A DNA stretch of 37,652 nt from CAZRKC01 sp964600665 (GTDB lineage: Bacteria > Bacillota > SLNR01), in the NCBI GenBank assembly GCA_964600665.1, contig CAZRKC010000023.1, positions 1 to 37,652 on the forward strand, written 5' to 3'. Positions within the stretch are counted from its first letter, which is position 1; each line of letters begins with the position of its first letter. Below are positions 1 to 8,688 of this stretch, one piece after another. Under the pieces are notes generated by a model. That model was not told the DNA's origin and searched no databases. It saw only the letters and a list, made by a program, of their open reading frames with translations. The translations under genes were made by a program, and so were the position numbers.

Positions 1-19
1 CGTTACCCCAAAGGAGTAG

Positions 20-181
20 CTTGATGAATTTTGCGAACAATGCTTGACACTAGCACGCATCGTGGTTGTAAACGGCCATGTTCATTTGATTCCCGAGCAT
101 AAGGACTATCCAGCGCAGATTTTTAAAATGGAAGAACTGACCATCACAGGGATGGCCAGTTCGATCAGTATCGATCTCTAA
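20..181 (+). pseudogene. C-terminal remnant resembling an S24/LexA-like repressor or peptidase
   Basis: The frame ending at the TAA at 179-181 is open only back to a TAG at 17-19 and has no convincing start. Its last 40 or so residues (RIVVVNGHVHLIPEHKDYP, then QIFKMEELTITGMA) look like the final strands of S24-family proteins such as LexA or phage CI repressors, which typically read as a charged strand, then L-x-P-E-N, then an I-x-G strand. This is either the decayed tail of a gene starting outside the window or a frameshifted copy. It converges on the aldo/keto reductase gene with about 24 bases between. The family assignment rests on pattern only. Confidence 0.3.
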
Positions 182-205
182 TGGACCAATTAAACTGTCT
201 GAAAC

Positions 206-1342
206 TCACTTGCGCAAATGCTCATGCGCTTCTTTGATCGTTTGAGGTATTTGAATATTTTGTGGGCACAATGGAACACAACGCCCACATTCTGTGCATT
301 TGTCTGCACCTTTCCCTTGAGCGAGCAACATATCATATTCAAAAGACATCCCCTGAGGCAGATTATATATACTTGCGTTGTTGTATGCTGCCATCACTTG
401 CGGGATATCGACACCGGATGGACAAGGAGTACAATAGCCACAATTGGTACAGGGTGTTTTAATGCGCATCTTGTACAGGTCTCGAACCTGATTGATAACC
501 GTCATTTCTTCATCCGTCAAACAATTCGGTTCTGACCTTGAAAAGATATCAAGATTGGCGATGACATGATCCATTGTGCTCATGCCGCTCAAAACAGTCT
601 TTACTGCGGGGAAATTGTATACCCATTTGAATGCCCATTCAACCGGCGAAACCTCCTCTGAATAACTTTTCCAGATTGCATGGATATCCTCTGGAATCCG
701 AGTCGCCAGACGGCCTCCCCGTAGTGGTTCCATAATCACAAGGGGAATATCCTTCGATTGAGCATATTCCAGGCCTTCTACTCCGGCCTGATAGTGCGTA
801 TCCATGTAGTTAAGTTGAATCTGGCTCATTGCCCATGGATAAGAATCAATGATTTTTTTGTATGTTTCAATGTCATCGTGAAATGAAAAACCAGGAAATC
901 GGATTTTACCGGACATCATTGCGCTTTCTAAGAAATCAAATACTCCATGTTTCAATAATTCAGGCCATCTCGACTTGTTCAGTCCGTGCAACAAATAAAA
1001 GTCGATATGATCTGTTTTTAGTTTGACCAATTGTTCATCCAAATATCGTTGGAAATCCGCTTCACTCTGAATCAACCATGTCGGCATCTTCGTTGCCAAA
1101 TATACGCGATCTCGGTAGCCATTGGAAAGGCTCTCCCCGACAAATCGTTCACTTTCACCCTTGTGATAAGGGTAAGCAGTGTCTACATAATTCACGCCTG
1201 AATCGATTGCGTAATGTAACATGCGGTCCGCCAACTGGTAATCAATTCTTGCAGCATCATCTCCTAATATGGGTAGCCTCATACAGCCAAATCCCAGTGC
1301 CGAGACGTCAACACCAATATTCTCCATTCTCCGATACTTCAT
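206..1342 (-). CDS. Aldo/keto reductase with C-terminal 4Fe-4S ferredoxin domain
   Basis: 378 aa. An NAD(P)H-dependent aldo/keto reductase barrel (about residues 1-280) is joined to a ferredoxin-type tail, an architecture common in anaerobic Firmicutes. The catalytic tetrad is visible: Asp54 and Tyr59 (DTAYPYHKGESE), Lys85 (LATKMP) and His119 (YLLHG). Two Cys clusters follow near the C-terminus, CTNCGYCTPCPSG and CTECGRCVPLCPQN, which should bind iron-sulfur clusters. The start is the ATG at 1342: GGGAGGA lies 8 nt upstream, while an ATG 11 codons earlier has no such site. It is probably a soluble redox enzyme for an aldehyde or ketone, with electron exchange through the clusters. The substrate is unknown. 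It appears monocistronic, transcribed away from the decayed region at 1.5-2.1 kb. Confidence 0.9.
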   Translation of the reverse strand: MKYRRMENIGVDVSALGFGCMRLPILGDDAARIDYQLADRMLHYAIDSGVNYVDTAYPYHKGESERFVGESLSNGYRDRVYLATKMPTWLIQSEADFQRYLDEQLVKLKTDHIDFYLLHGLNKSRWPELLKHGVFDFLESAMMSGKIRFPGFSFHDDIETYKKIIDSYPWAMSQIQLNYMDTHYQAGVEGLEYAQSKDIPLVIMEPLRGGRLATRIPEDIHAIWKSYSEEVSPVEWAFKWVYNFPAVKTVLSGMSTMDHVIANLDIFSRSEPNCLTDEEMTVINQVRDLYKMRIKTPCTNCGYCTPCPSGVDIPQVMAAYNNASIYNLPQGMSFEYDMLLAQGKGADKCTECGRCVPLCPQNIQIPQTIKEAHEHLRK

Positions 1343-1489
1343 GATGACTTCCTCCCTTCGATTCTTTGAATCCATGACACGATCCCACTCATTGTACTTC
1401 GTGACACATTCAGTACTTGGAGATATTCATTTGAAAACGAAATACCCACCGAAGGTATCCGGACTCTTTTCTTAGAACCGTAATCCTGC

Positions 1490-2109
1490 AATCCTTTGTT
1501 CAGTCAGCTGTGTAAGCAATATCCAGGTCAGGTTTATTCAAACAACTGACCCATCCATATCTGATAAAGTGATATTGAGATGGATGGTTTAAATTGCTAC
1601 AGACTCATCGCCCTTGGGTATCGTAAGCTTTGTGATAATCCGAGTCTGTTGCTCTGGAGAATCGTTTCTGACTCTTTGAAAATCTGTTTGCTGATGTCCG
1701 ATGTATAAGAAATGAGAACAAAAGACAAACCGAAAGTCTCCCCAATTAAGCAAACCAATTTCTGGCTAATTGACTGTTTTTGAAAATTGCACCGAAGGTA
1801 ACCAACATGAACGAGCCTTCTTTTGTACAGTCATTATTTCGGCTTTTACAAACACATCAAACTGATCAATCAGCTGTATCCAGTTGGCTGCCAGTTTCTC
1901 TTGACTCAAACCATCTTTTATAGGTGTTTCAAAGTACCCTCAAGCAGTATGATAATATTCTTCATAAAGGAGCTCAATAAATTCCCCCCAAGGACCTGGG
2001 CATCACTATTACTATACTCCAAATCCGGCTCCTTATCACACCCGGCTCGAATGAGCACTAGGAAGATCAGAATCGGCACATTTTTCCACACCATATCATT
2101 GATTACCAC
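1490..2109 (-). pseudogene. Decayed DUF3887-type lipoprotein gene
   Basis: The only intact frame (2109 to 1918, 63 aa) begins with a hydrophobic segment and a lipobox-like stretch (IFLVLIRAGCDKEPD), then runs into a stop. The next frame resumes with KDGLSQEKLAANWIQLIDQF, and a third with VTFGAIFKNSQLA, followed by GLSFV. In that order these are the hallmarks of DUF3887 domains: a helix LSxEKLaxxW, a strand vtvxF, and a GLxFv ending. At least three frame changes are needed to read through, so the gene is dead. The lipobox has Arg at -3, itself unusual. The region below about 1620 shows nothing further that I recognise, apart from possible upstream signals of the aldo/keto reductase. Confidence 0.5.
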
Positions 2110-2119
2110 TCTTATTGTC

Positions 2120-3313
2120 TCAACCTTTAATTACTGCCATCGTCATGAGTTTTCGGATCGGTGCGACCAGCCCATTTGCTTGTTCCAAAACGAGCTCAAC
2201 ATCCTTATATGCATGTGGGCTTTCTTCAGAAATATCCTTGATCTTCCGCTTCCCAAGAACAATCTGCTTTGCAGTCAGATCCTTGAGTGTTTCATGGGCA
2301 GGAATCGCTTGAATGGCTTGCTTCCGTCCCATTCTCCGGCCGGCTCCGTGTGGTGATGAATTAAAACTCTCTGGGTGACCTTCCCCAACCACAATATAAC
2401 TGTGCGAGCCCATTGCCCCTGGAATGATTCCGAATTCACCTTGTTGGCTTCGGATAGCCCCCTTCCGATGAATCCATAAATCCTTGCTATAATGTGATTC
2501 TCTCGCAGCATAGTTATGATGACAATCGATATCGATGCCAAAATGAACTCCAGGCATCATCAATTCCAGCTCTTCTTTGATAATATCCATCATCACGCGG
2601 CGATTCTCCTCAGCAAAATCCAAGGCCAGATGCATCCACTGAATATAATCTGCTCCCGCATATGAATGAATGGGAAGATAGGCTAAATCGGAAGAAGGTG
2701 GGTGTGATACATCTTGATTCCGATTTTCTTTTTTCGCCACAGCATTAAAATATTGTGCTATCTTAAATCCAAAATTCCGGCTACCTGAATGAACCATCAG
2801 ACAAATCTTACCTGATTCATCCTTCTGGATTTCAATGAAATGATTTCCTCCGCCCAAAGTACCCACTTGGAAATAACCTTCCGGAATCTCCCTTAACAAC
2901 AATTCGGCGGATCGTTTATCCGAACTGAACCGAGCTAACGCCTCACATCGTTTCTTAACTTTATGCCGGTCGAAACCTGTTGGAATCTTCTTCATAAGCC
3001 GATTAACCAAGTCCCTAAGTGCAGATATATCAAAGGAGTGACTTGGTAAATCAGTATCCACAAAACAGATTCCACAACCAATATCAACACCCACTGCATT
3101 TGGTACAACCGTACCCTCTGCGGCCAAAATGCCCCCAACCGGCATGCCGTACCCAACGTGAGTATCCGGCATAAGCGCAATATGATGATATGCAAATGGC
3201 AGATTGGAGAGATTAACTGCCTGACGTCTGCATTCATCGTCCAGTTCCCCAATATCATCAAGCCAAACATAAATTGGGATTCTCTGCTTACTTTCTTCAA
3301 AAAGAGAGAACAT
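2120..3313 (-). CDS. rtcB: RtcB-family RNA ligase
   Basis: 397 aa, the compact form of RtcB, which joins RNA 2',3'-cyclic phosphate or 3'-phosphate ends to 5'-OH ends using GTP and Mn2+. Visible motifs: metal-binding Cys80 in GVDIGCGICF, His158 in GTLGGGNHF, His175 in MVHSGSRN, HHN at 265-267, and the nucleotidyl-accepting His322 in SSPHGAGRR. All are intact, so it should be active. The ATG at 3313 is preferred over upstream codons in the same frame because GGAG lies 8 nt upstream and because the longer forms would overlap the preceding gene. It starts 5 bases after the stop of the ATC-hydrolase-like gene, implying translational coupling. No archease or RtcR regulator is seen nearby. Confidence 0.92.
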   Translation of the reverse strand: MFSLFEESKQRIPIYVWLDDIGELDDECRRQAVNLSNLPFAYHHIALMPDTHVGYGMPVGGILAAEGTVVPNAVGVDIGCGICFVDTDLPSHSFDISALRDLVNRLMKKIPTGFDRHKVKKRCEALARFSSDKRSAELLLREIPEGYFQVGTLGGGNHFIEIQKDESGKICLMVHSGSRNFGFKIAQYFNAVAKKENRNQDVSHPPSSDLAYLPIHSYAGADYIQWMHLALDFAEENRRVMMDIIKEELELMMPGVHFGIDIDCHHNYAARESHYSKDLWIHRKGAIRSQQGEFGIIPGAMGSHSYIVVGEGHPESFNSSPHGAGRRMGRKQAIQAIPAHETLKDLTAKQIVLGKRKIKDISEESPHAYKDVELVLEQANGLVAPIRKLMTMAVIKG

Positions 3314-3318
3314 ATCCG

Positions 3319-3912
3319 TCACTCCGGTTGTCTTTTTTCGATATTTCCATCGATTTTTACCCAATTTGCTTGACCTTGTGAAAACGATTCTCTTTCCTCT
3401 TCTGTCGTCATTTCGACAATAAATTCACATATGTCACCGCCTGTGACGGGCATCGCTTTCTTATGTACGAGTTTATAATTTGGATTATAATACATGTATT
3501 TGGCAGGATCCACGTAACAATATAATGCGCCAAGGTCTTCTTCTCCAAGCTCTCGCCAAACCTTTGCCATCGCACAGCCTTTCGTACAGATACTCCGTGA
3601 ATCACCGTCATCCGAAACAACTCGCCCTTCGTGCATGCCAAACCGGGGAAGATCTCTAGCAGTCCCTGCACTAAAATTTGAAGGAATCAAGTCAAGCCCT
3701 TGTTTTAAAACCTCTTCTTTCGCTTTTTCTCCAACTAACTTACCGTAATACTCAATGGCTTTCAGAATCATAACCCTCCCTGCATCTTCACCAAGCTCAT
3801 TGACCAGAGTCTTTGCGAATGCTAAATGCAGTAGACCAATACGTCTGCTAGCCATCTCGGTCTCGCGGATTGCCTCATCGATCGGAATCATTTCTTTTTG
3901 TTCCAAGCCCAT
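3319..3912 (-). CDS. L-2-amino-thiazoline-4-carboxylic acid hydrolase family protein
   Basis: 197 aa, matching the ATC_hydrolase family: a helical N-terminal half (residues 1-90), then a Cys-containing segment CTKGCAMAKVWRELGEEDLG and the C-terminal strand region VTGGDICEFIVEM. The founding member hydrolyses L-2-amino-thiazoline-4-carboxylate to N-carbamoyl-cysteine, but most family members are uncharacterised, so the substrate here is unknown. The start at 3912 has AGGAGG 10 nt upstream. It is the middle gene of a minus-strand set between the NIF3-like gene (71-base gap) and rtcB (5-base gap). That position suggests a link to RNA or thio-chemistry, but this is inference only. Confidence 0.75.
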   Translation of the reverse strand: MGLEQKEMIPIDEAIRETEMASRRIGLLHLAFAKTLVNELGEDAGRVMILKAIEYYGKLVGEKAKEEVLKQGLDLIPSNFSAGTARDLPRFGMHEGRVVSDDGDSRSICTKGCAMAKVWRELGEEDLGALYCYVDPAKYMYYNPNYKLVHKKAMPVTGGDICEFIVEMTTEEERESFSQGQANWVKIDGNIEKRQPE

Positions 3913-3983
3913 TTATTAATCGCCTCCTAGAGCAATTCAAGTTGGAAATAATCATTGTATTCGCGTAAACCCTCAGTATCCCT

Positions 3984-5024
3984 TTACTGATCATCCAGAT
4001 TGCCTTGTCCCTTATGCTTGATCAGATAATCATTGCAGATCCAATCTCCATACATTTCCACCGCTGGTCCATACATTCCCCGTAATGGATAACTAAAGAC
4101 TTTCTCTCGAATGATCCTCACTTCGGTGTCTGGAAGAAGACACTGTAATGCCATTGCTAATGGAATCCCATTTTCCACAATTTCATTTGCATGTGAACTT
4201 CCCAAAAGCATGTTCAATCCTGCTTCCCGGGCTACTCTTACTAACTCATGATCTTTTTTGACTCGGCTGACCGACACAACCACGGTATCAATGTTGGGAT
4301 ACCGCGCAATGACCTCTTGGAGATTTTTGGCATCAAAACCGGTATGAGGGTATATATGTAATATGTGCTTGACTCGATCATTCGGCTGTCCTAACACTAT
4401 CTGAGCAGCCACAGCAATCGTCGTTTCATCAATATCTTCTAAGCAACGAAACTCCCTTTCGTACTGTAAAAGCACGCTCTCATCTTCGGTACCAGCGAAC
4501 TTTCTCACTCGGTCCAGAATATCACCGAGTGTTTGGATTCCTTCAATTACTTCTCCTAAAGAGAAGATTTTCCCAGGAACACCACCCCAAGCAATCTCTG
4601 TATGATAAGGCCGGTGTCCGTGGATAAATGCCATACCGGGATGCAGTCCGTGAAATGCTTCATGGAGTTCGAAAACAGATATTCCGTACAAATCTAAATA
4701 TGTTCGTAGAAGAACCCCACCTGAACTGGCGGCATCTGCAACGGGGTGGTGGGCAACCAGGACATCAATTCCGGTCGCTCCGGCTAGTTCGATTACTTGT
4801 TCTGTTAAAGTCATCAATACCCCGATTTTCTTTACGCTTCTTGATGGATCACCGTAAACCAAACCGGGAGTCTCCATGATTCCCTTCCCAGGCAAGTTCG
4901 ATGATTTCATTACAATAAAGGGGTTGCTCCCCGAAAAAGCCTGGTTCCAGTGTGTCGATAATCGGTCGTTCGTTATGGTATTGAGTGCCAGTGTGATGTC
5001 AGCAACTGTCGTCATGTCCTCCAA
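3984..5024 (-). CDS. NIF3-like dinuclear metal-centre protein
   Basis: 346 aa. It resembles the NIF3/YbgI/YqfO superfamily, hexameric proteins with a two-metal site of unsettled function. Diagnostic pieces are GIDVLVAHHP (residues about 83-92), LHEAFHGLHPG in the middle, and LGSSHANEIVENGIPLAMAL near the C-terminus, corresponding to the conserved closing motif with metal-binding His and Glu. The first codon is probably TTG at 5024, with AGGAGG 5 nt upstream. An ATG three codons later (5015) is the alternative, but its Shine-Dalgarno would be either 14 or 2 nt away. The gene heads the set that continues into the ATC-hydrolase-like gene and rtcB. Confidence 0.75.
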   Translation of the reverse strand: MEDMTTVADITLALNTITNDRLSTHWNQAFSGSNPFIVMKSSNLPGKGIMETPGLVYGDPSRSVKKIGVLMTLTEQVIELAGATGIDVLVAHHPVADAASSGGVLLRTYLDLYGISVFELHEAFHGLHPGMAFIHGHRPYHTEIAWGGVPGKIFSLGEVIEGIQTLGDILDRVRKFAGTEDESVLLQYEREFRCLEDIDETTIAVAAQIVLGQPNDRVKHILHIYPHTGFDAKNLQEVIARYPNIDTVVVSVSRVKKDHELVRVAREAGLNMLLGSSHANEIVENGIPLAMALQCLLPDTEVRIIREKVFSYPLRGMYGPAVEMYGDWICNDYLIKHKGQGNLDDQ

Positions 5025-5082
5025 TTACACCTCCTCAGCAAGATACTGAATTATTCTCCATCGAAAACGATTTTCCCCCAAG

Positions 5083-5108
5083 AAAAAACGGCAGAATCCT
5101 GCCGTTTT
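5083..5108 (-). terminator. Rho-independent terminator downstream of the nitroreductase gene
   Basis: A perfect 10-bp stem (5085-5094 with 5099-5108, AAAACGGCAG/CTGCCGTTTT) and a 4-nt loop are followed on the minus strand by a run of six T. It lies about 235 bases beyond the nitroreductase stop and would also insulate the NIF3-like gene downstream. Confidence 0.8.
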
Positions 5109-5344
5109 CTGTTGCTGAGGTACATGGTATGTTTCATCTCGATGAAGACTCACATTTCAATTGAACACTGCCTGTGATCCATTATTGATAAATGATTTTT
5201 GAGCAATGAATTAACAATCGCTGCATGCGCCATGTTGCCGATAATTCGGTTCAGAGAAGCCATTGAAACAACACGCCCTAAGCCACCAATTGATAATTCA
5301 TTTCTTGACAGTGCTCCTGTGCTAAGCTTTACATAATTGATAAT
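5109..5344. other. Gene-free stretch between nitroreductase stop and its terminator
   Basis: No gene with a ribosome binding site is visible. On the minus strand one frame is open for about 55 codons up to a TGA near 5155, containing GGLGRVVSMASLNRIIGNMA. It has no supported start and I do not recognise it. It could be a fragment of a lost gene or untranslated transcript. Confidence 0.3.
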
Positions 5345-5851
5345 TTAACGACTCCACCGATTCCAATGAACCCGTTCTTCATTATAGCGGTCCGCCGGCG
5401 GTTTCTCTTCGGCTGGATGCCCCACTGCAATCATTGACATCGGAACGATTCCTTCTGGAAGCTCAAGCAGTTTTTTCATGTTCTCCAGGTGACTTTCATT
5501 AGGATATAGCCCCAGCCACACTGTTCCTAACCCAATATCTGTGGCCTTGATCAGAATATTCTCTGTTGCAGCTGCACAATCTTGAACCCAAAATCCCTGG
5601 TAACGTTCATTGGTCACATCACCGCAAACAATGATCGCCATGGGTGCTTCCTTTAGCATCTGTGAATATAAGTGAAATCCGGTAATTGTATTCAACTTAT
5701 CCCGATCATCCACCACAACAAAGTGCCATGGCTGTCCATTACCAGCCGACGGCGCGGCCATAGCCGCTTCAAGCAACGCCTTCACAGATTCTTCCGGTAC
5801 AGGATCTGATTTGTACTTCCGGATGCTTCTTCTTTCCATGATTGCTTTCAT
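5345..5851 (-). CDS. Nitroreductase family protein
   Basis: 168 aa, the short FMN-dependent nitroreductase type common in anaerobes. It begins MERRSIRKYKSDPVPEE, the classic FMN-phosphate-binding start (RRSIRKY), followed by LLEAAMAAPSAGNGQPWHFV, and ends with an MSMIAVGHPAEEKPP segment typical of the family. It likely reduces nitro compounds, quinones or flavins at the expense of NAD(P)H. The real substrate is not predictable. The start at 5851 has GGAGG 8 nt upstream. It lies 14 bases after the stop of the CoA-disulfide-reductase-like gene, so the two are probably one transcript from the promoter at 7600-7628. Confidence 0.9.
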   Translation of the reverse strand: MKAIMERRSIRKYKSDPVPEESVKALLEAAMAAPSAGNGQPWHFVVVDDRDKLNTITGFHLYSQMLKEAPMAIIVCGDVTNERYQGFWVQDCAAATENILIKATDIGLGTVWLGLYPNESHLENMKKLLELPEGIVPMSMIAVGHPAEEKPPADRYNEERVHWNRWSR

Positions 5852-5865
5852 TTAATCCACCTCCG

Positions 5866-7545
5866 TCATATTGTCATGTCTTCCTGAATATTGCAGTAGT
5901 TGGATACTGCCGGCAGATACGTTGTCCAGCCACCGCTTAAGTTCTTGATATTCTCATATCCGAGGTTTGTCAGGATCCGATAAGCAATATACGCCCTCAG
6001 CCCGATCTTACAATAAACAACGACTTCTTTATCGTGGGGTACTTTATCCAGATTGCTCCTCAATACATCGATAGGAATATTCACTGCGCCCGGAATGGCC
6101 CCATCAGCAAATTCCTCTGGGGTGCGGACATCCAGCAAAATGGTCTTTCCCCGGTCGACGCTATCCAGCTCGTGCCAGTGCATCACTTTCTGATCTCCGC
6201 GGACGATGTTAGACGCCACATATCCGGCCATGTTGACTGGGTCCTTTGCAGAAGAGAACGGGGGCGCATAGGCAAGCTCAAGTTCTTCCAGATCAAAGAC
6301 AGTCATTCCAGCTCTGACGGCCGTTGCAAATACATCCATTCGTTTCTCCACGCCGGAAAAGCCAATTGCCTGAGCCCCGAACAGCCTGCCATTCTCCGGG
6401 TCAAACAATATTTTGATTGATATGACCGTAGCTCCGGGGTAATATCCCGCATGTGAACCAGAATGAGTATATGACTTTTCATATTTGATCCCATATCTTT
6501 TTAACTGTTTTTCATTGTTGCCTGTTGCGGCAACTGTCATATCAAACACTTTGACCACTGAGGTTCCCTGGGTGCCATTGTACTTGCTTTTTCGCCCGCA
6601 AATATTGTCGGCAGCAATTCGCGCTTGCTTGTTGGCCGGCCCCGCCAGCGGTATCAATGCTGGGTTCTTATTCACATAATCCGTCACTTCAATCACATCA
6701 CCCACAGCATAGATATCAGGATCCGATGTCATCAGATACTCATTGACCTTGATGCCACCAGTCACACCAATCTCCAAGCCTGCATCCCGCGCAATCTCTG
6801 CTTTAGGCCTGACCCCGATTCCTAAGACCACCATATCTGCGTAAATTTCCCTGCCACTGGTGAGAATCACTTTTGTCTGTTTCTGATCTTTGATAAAAGC
6901 CTTGACTCCATCTTGAAGGTAAAAATCAACACCGCAAGATTGTAGGTAGGAATGCACAAACGCTGCCATTTCTTTATCAAGGACTCCAACCAATTGCTCA
7001 GCCATTTCCACCATGATCACTGAAACACCGCGATGTTTGAGGTTCTCAGCGACTTCAAGTCCAATATATCCCCCACCGACCACGACTGCAACAGCAGGCT
7101 TTTGAGTGTCGACATAATCTTTGATCCGAAATGTGTCAGGAATATCGCGAAGGGTGAAGACATTCGGCAGATCTGCACCAGGAATCGTTGAACCAATGGG
7201 AGAGGCGCCTGTGGATATGACCAGCTTGTCATAACTTTCGCTATAGATCTCATCTGTAATCAAATCCTTAACCGTGATTGCCTTGGCGCCCCGGTCAATC
7301 TGGATTACCTCTTGATTGACGCGGACATCAACCTTGAACCGTGTGGAGAATCCTTCCACTGTTTGAACCAACAGTTTTTCTTTTTCCGTGATGATCTCAC
7401 CAATGTAATATGGAAGGCCACAGTTTGCAAAAGAAATAAACTGTCCACGTTCGATCATAATAATCTCGCAATTCTCATCCAACCGTCTCAATCGAGCCGC
7501 TGCACCTGCACCGCCGGCAACACCGCCTAAGATCAACACTTTCAT
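5866..7545 (-). CDS. CoA-disulfide/polysulfide reductase with C-terminal rhodanese domain
   Basis: 559 aa. The N-terminal 440 or so residues form an FAD- and NAD(P)H-dependent disulfide oxidoreductase: FAD dinucleotide fold VLILGGVAGGAG, redox Cys42 in FANCGLPYYIG, second dinucleotide fold VVVGGGYIGLEVAENL and FAD motif IYAVGD. A rhodanese domain follows (LLDVRTPEEFADGAIPGA), with its sulfur-carrying Cys512 in VVYCKIGLR. Such fusions reduce CoA persulfide, CoA disulfide or polysulfide and are involved in sulfur or redox metabolism. The start at 7545 is chosen because AGGAGG lies 7 nt upstream. An earlier in-frame start adds 11 unlikely residues. It is followed closely by the nitroreductase gene. 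Confidence 0.9.
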   Translation of the reverse strand: MKVLILGGVAGGAGAAARLRRLDENCEIIMIERGQFISFANCGLPYYIGEIITEKEKLLVQTVEGFSTRFKVDVRVNQEVIQIDRGAKAITVKDLITDEIYSESYDKLVISTGASPIGSTIPGADLPNVFTLRDIPDTFRIKDYVDTQKPAVAVVVGGGYIGLEVAENLKHRGVSVIMVEMAEQLVGVLDKEMAAFVHSYLQSCGVDFYLQDGVKAFIKDQKQTKVILTSGREIYADMVVLGIGVRPKAEIARDAGLEIGVTGGIKVNEYLMTSDPDIYAVGDVIEVTDYVNKNPALIPLAGPANKQARIAADNICGRKSKYNGTQGTSVVKVFDMTVAATGNNEKQLKRYGIKYEKSYTHSGSHAGYYPGATVISIKILFDPENGRLFGAQAIGFSGVEKRMDVFATAVRAGMTVFDLEELELAYAPPFSSAKDPVNMAGYVASNIVRGDQKVMHWHELDSVDRGKTILLDVRTPEEFADGAIPGAVNIPIDVLRSNLDKVPHDKEVVVYCKIGLRAYIAYRILTNLGYENIKNLSGGWTTYLPAVSNYCNIQEDMTI

Positions 7546-7572
7546 CCCGAAAACCTCCTCTTTCTTGGTAAG

Positions 7573-7599
7573 TACCATACGGGGTACCGTTATGAGGTA
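7573..7599. promoter_or_regulatory. Imperfect palindrome downstream of the CoA-disulfide-reductase promoter
   Basis: Centred on GGTACC, the minus strand reads TACC-TC-ATAACGG followed by TACCCCGTATGGTA, an imperfect inverted repeat of about 27 bases. It sits just downstream of the -10 box, a typical repressor position. The G/C tracts flanked by TA resemble operators of CsoR/CstR-type sulfur or copper sensors, but that link is a guess. Confidence 0.35.
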
Positions 7600-7628
7600 A
7601 TTATATCAAAATTGCTCCCCATAATCAA
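7600..7628 (-). promoter_or_regulatory. Sigma-A promoter of the CoA-disulfide-reductase/nitroreductase operon
   Basis: On the minus strand TTGATT (7628-7623), a 17-base spacer and TATAAT (7605-7600) lie about 55 bases before the start codon at 7545. Confidence 0.7.
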
Positions 7629-7641
7629 CTATGGAATCCAA

Positions 7642-8667
7642 TCAATAACCTCTTTTGGGATCGCAAACATGGTTGAGAGGCTGTCCTGAGACGTACAGTT
7701 GAAGATTCTCGCAGAAAATTTCCACCATCCGGTCACCGATATGAGGGGATGAATGCGAATCATGTGGCACAATCACACACCCTTCTAAATTCCACAATAC
7801 ATGACCCTGAGGGAGCGGTTCTTCAACAAAGGCATCAAGGTATGCCCCTCCAATCTTTTTCTTGATCAATGCATCCACCAACGCATGTTCACATACGGTC
7901 TGACCACGACCGATATTGATGAGAAAGGAAGTTGCTTTCATGGCTGCAAAACCTTCTTTATTCAACATGTTCTTTGTTGCACCAGTCAGGGGGACAGCCA
8001 TTACAACATAATCAGCCTGGGGTAGGAAGGAATTGATTTCCTGCGCTGTGAAAACCTCATCGACAAAAGGCGTTTCCTGAGCATGCAAACGCGTTCCAAT
8101 CACGCGCATTCCAAAACTTTTACATAATCGAGCAACTTCTTGACCGATCTTTCCCAGTCCAACGATGAGGACAACACTGCCATTCAGCTCACGATTCTTA
8201 CGCTGAATCCAGCGTCGATTTGCTTGATCTTCTTTCCGCATTTGAAGCTGTTTCGCATATTGTAGCATCGCCGCCATAACGCTCTCGGCAATGGGGATTG
8301 TATGAAGTCCTGGCGCATTAGTCAACAATACTTTCCCGCTAAGAATCTCCGGGGTGATATTATCACTGAAACCAGTACTGCACAATTGGATCCATTTTAA
8401 TGCAGGATTAGAAAAATGCAGATAGTCCTCCCAGTCCAACTCACCAGGATAATGTGTGCGATTGCCTCCTTCTGCCAGGACAATCTCGATACCATTTAGA
8501 TCAGTTTTTTGCACTTCGCTTGCGGGCACTTCGATCAAATCAACCAAAGGGGATACACTCGTTATCATCATACGATGATGATCTGTCAACCAATTACCGT
8601 CCTCCTGCGGAAAATGATAACCTCTGGGAATCCCACTGACTGCAATCTTTATCCTTTTTTCGGCCAT
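7642..8667 (-). CDS. D-2-hydroxyacid dehydrogenase (NAD-dependent)
   Basis: 341 aa. Rossmann motif GLGKIG (171-176) with surrounding VVLIVGLGKIGQEVARL, catalytic Arg254 (NIGRG), Glu283 (EEPLP) and His302 (VPHDSH) are all present, so the reaction is reduction of a 2-oxoacid to a D-2-hydroxyacid or the reverse. The start at 8667 has GGGAGG 7 nt upstream. It lies 21 bases behind the threonine ammonia-lyase gene and is probably co-transcribed. This suggests, as inference, that it could reduce the 2-oxobutyrate produced by that enzyme. The length and the altered substrate loop do not point to a named subfamily. Confidence 0.88.
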   Translation of the reverse strand: MAEKRIKIAVSGIPRGYHFPQEDGNWLTDHHRMMITSVSPLVDLIEVPASEVQKTDLNGIEIVLAEGGNRTHYPGELDWEDYLHFSNPALKWIQLCSTGFSDNITPEILSGKVLLTNAPGLHTIPIAESVMAAMLQYAKQLQMRKEDQANRRWIQRKNRELNGSVVLIVGLGKIGQEVARLCKSFGMRVIGTRLHAQETPFVDEVFTAQEINSFLPQADYVVMAVPLTGATKNMLNKEGFAAMKATSFLINIGRGQTVCEHALVDALIKKKIGGAYLDAFVEEPLPQGHVLWNLEGCVIVPHDSHSSPHIGDRMVEIFCENLQLYVSGQPLNHVCDPKRGY

Positions 8668-8688
8668 AGAATGACCTCCCGTCCCAAT

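Noticed and set aside
1823..2356. 177-codon plus-strand ORF
   Set aside because: It is antisense to the decayed lipoprotein and the end of rtcB, lacks a ribosome site and has no family features.
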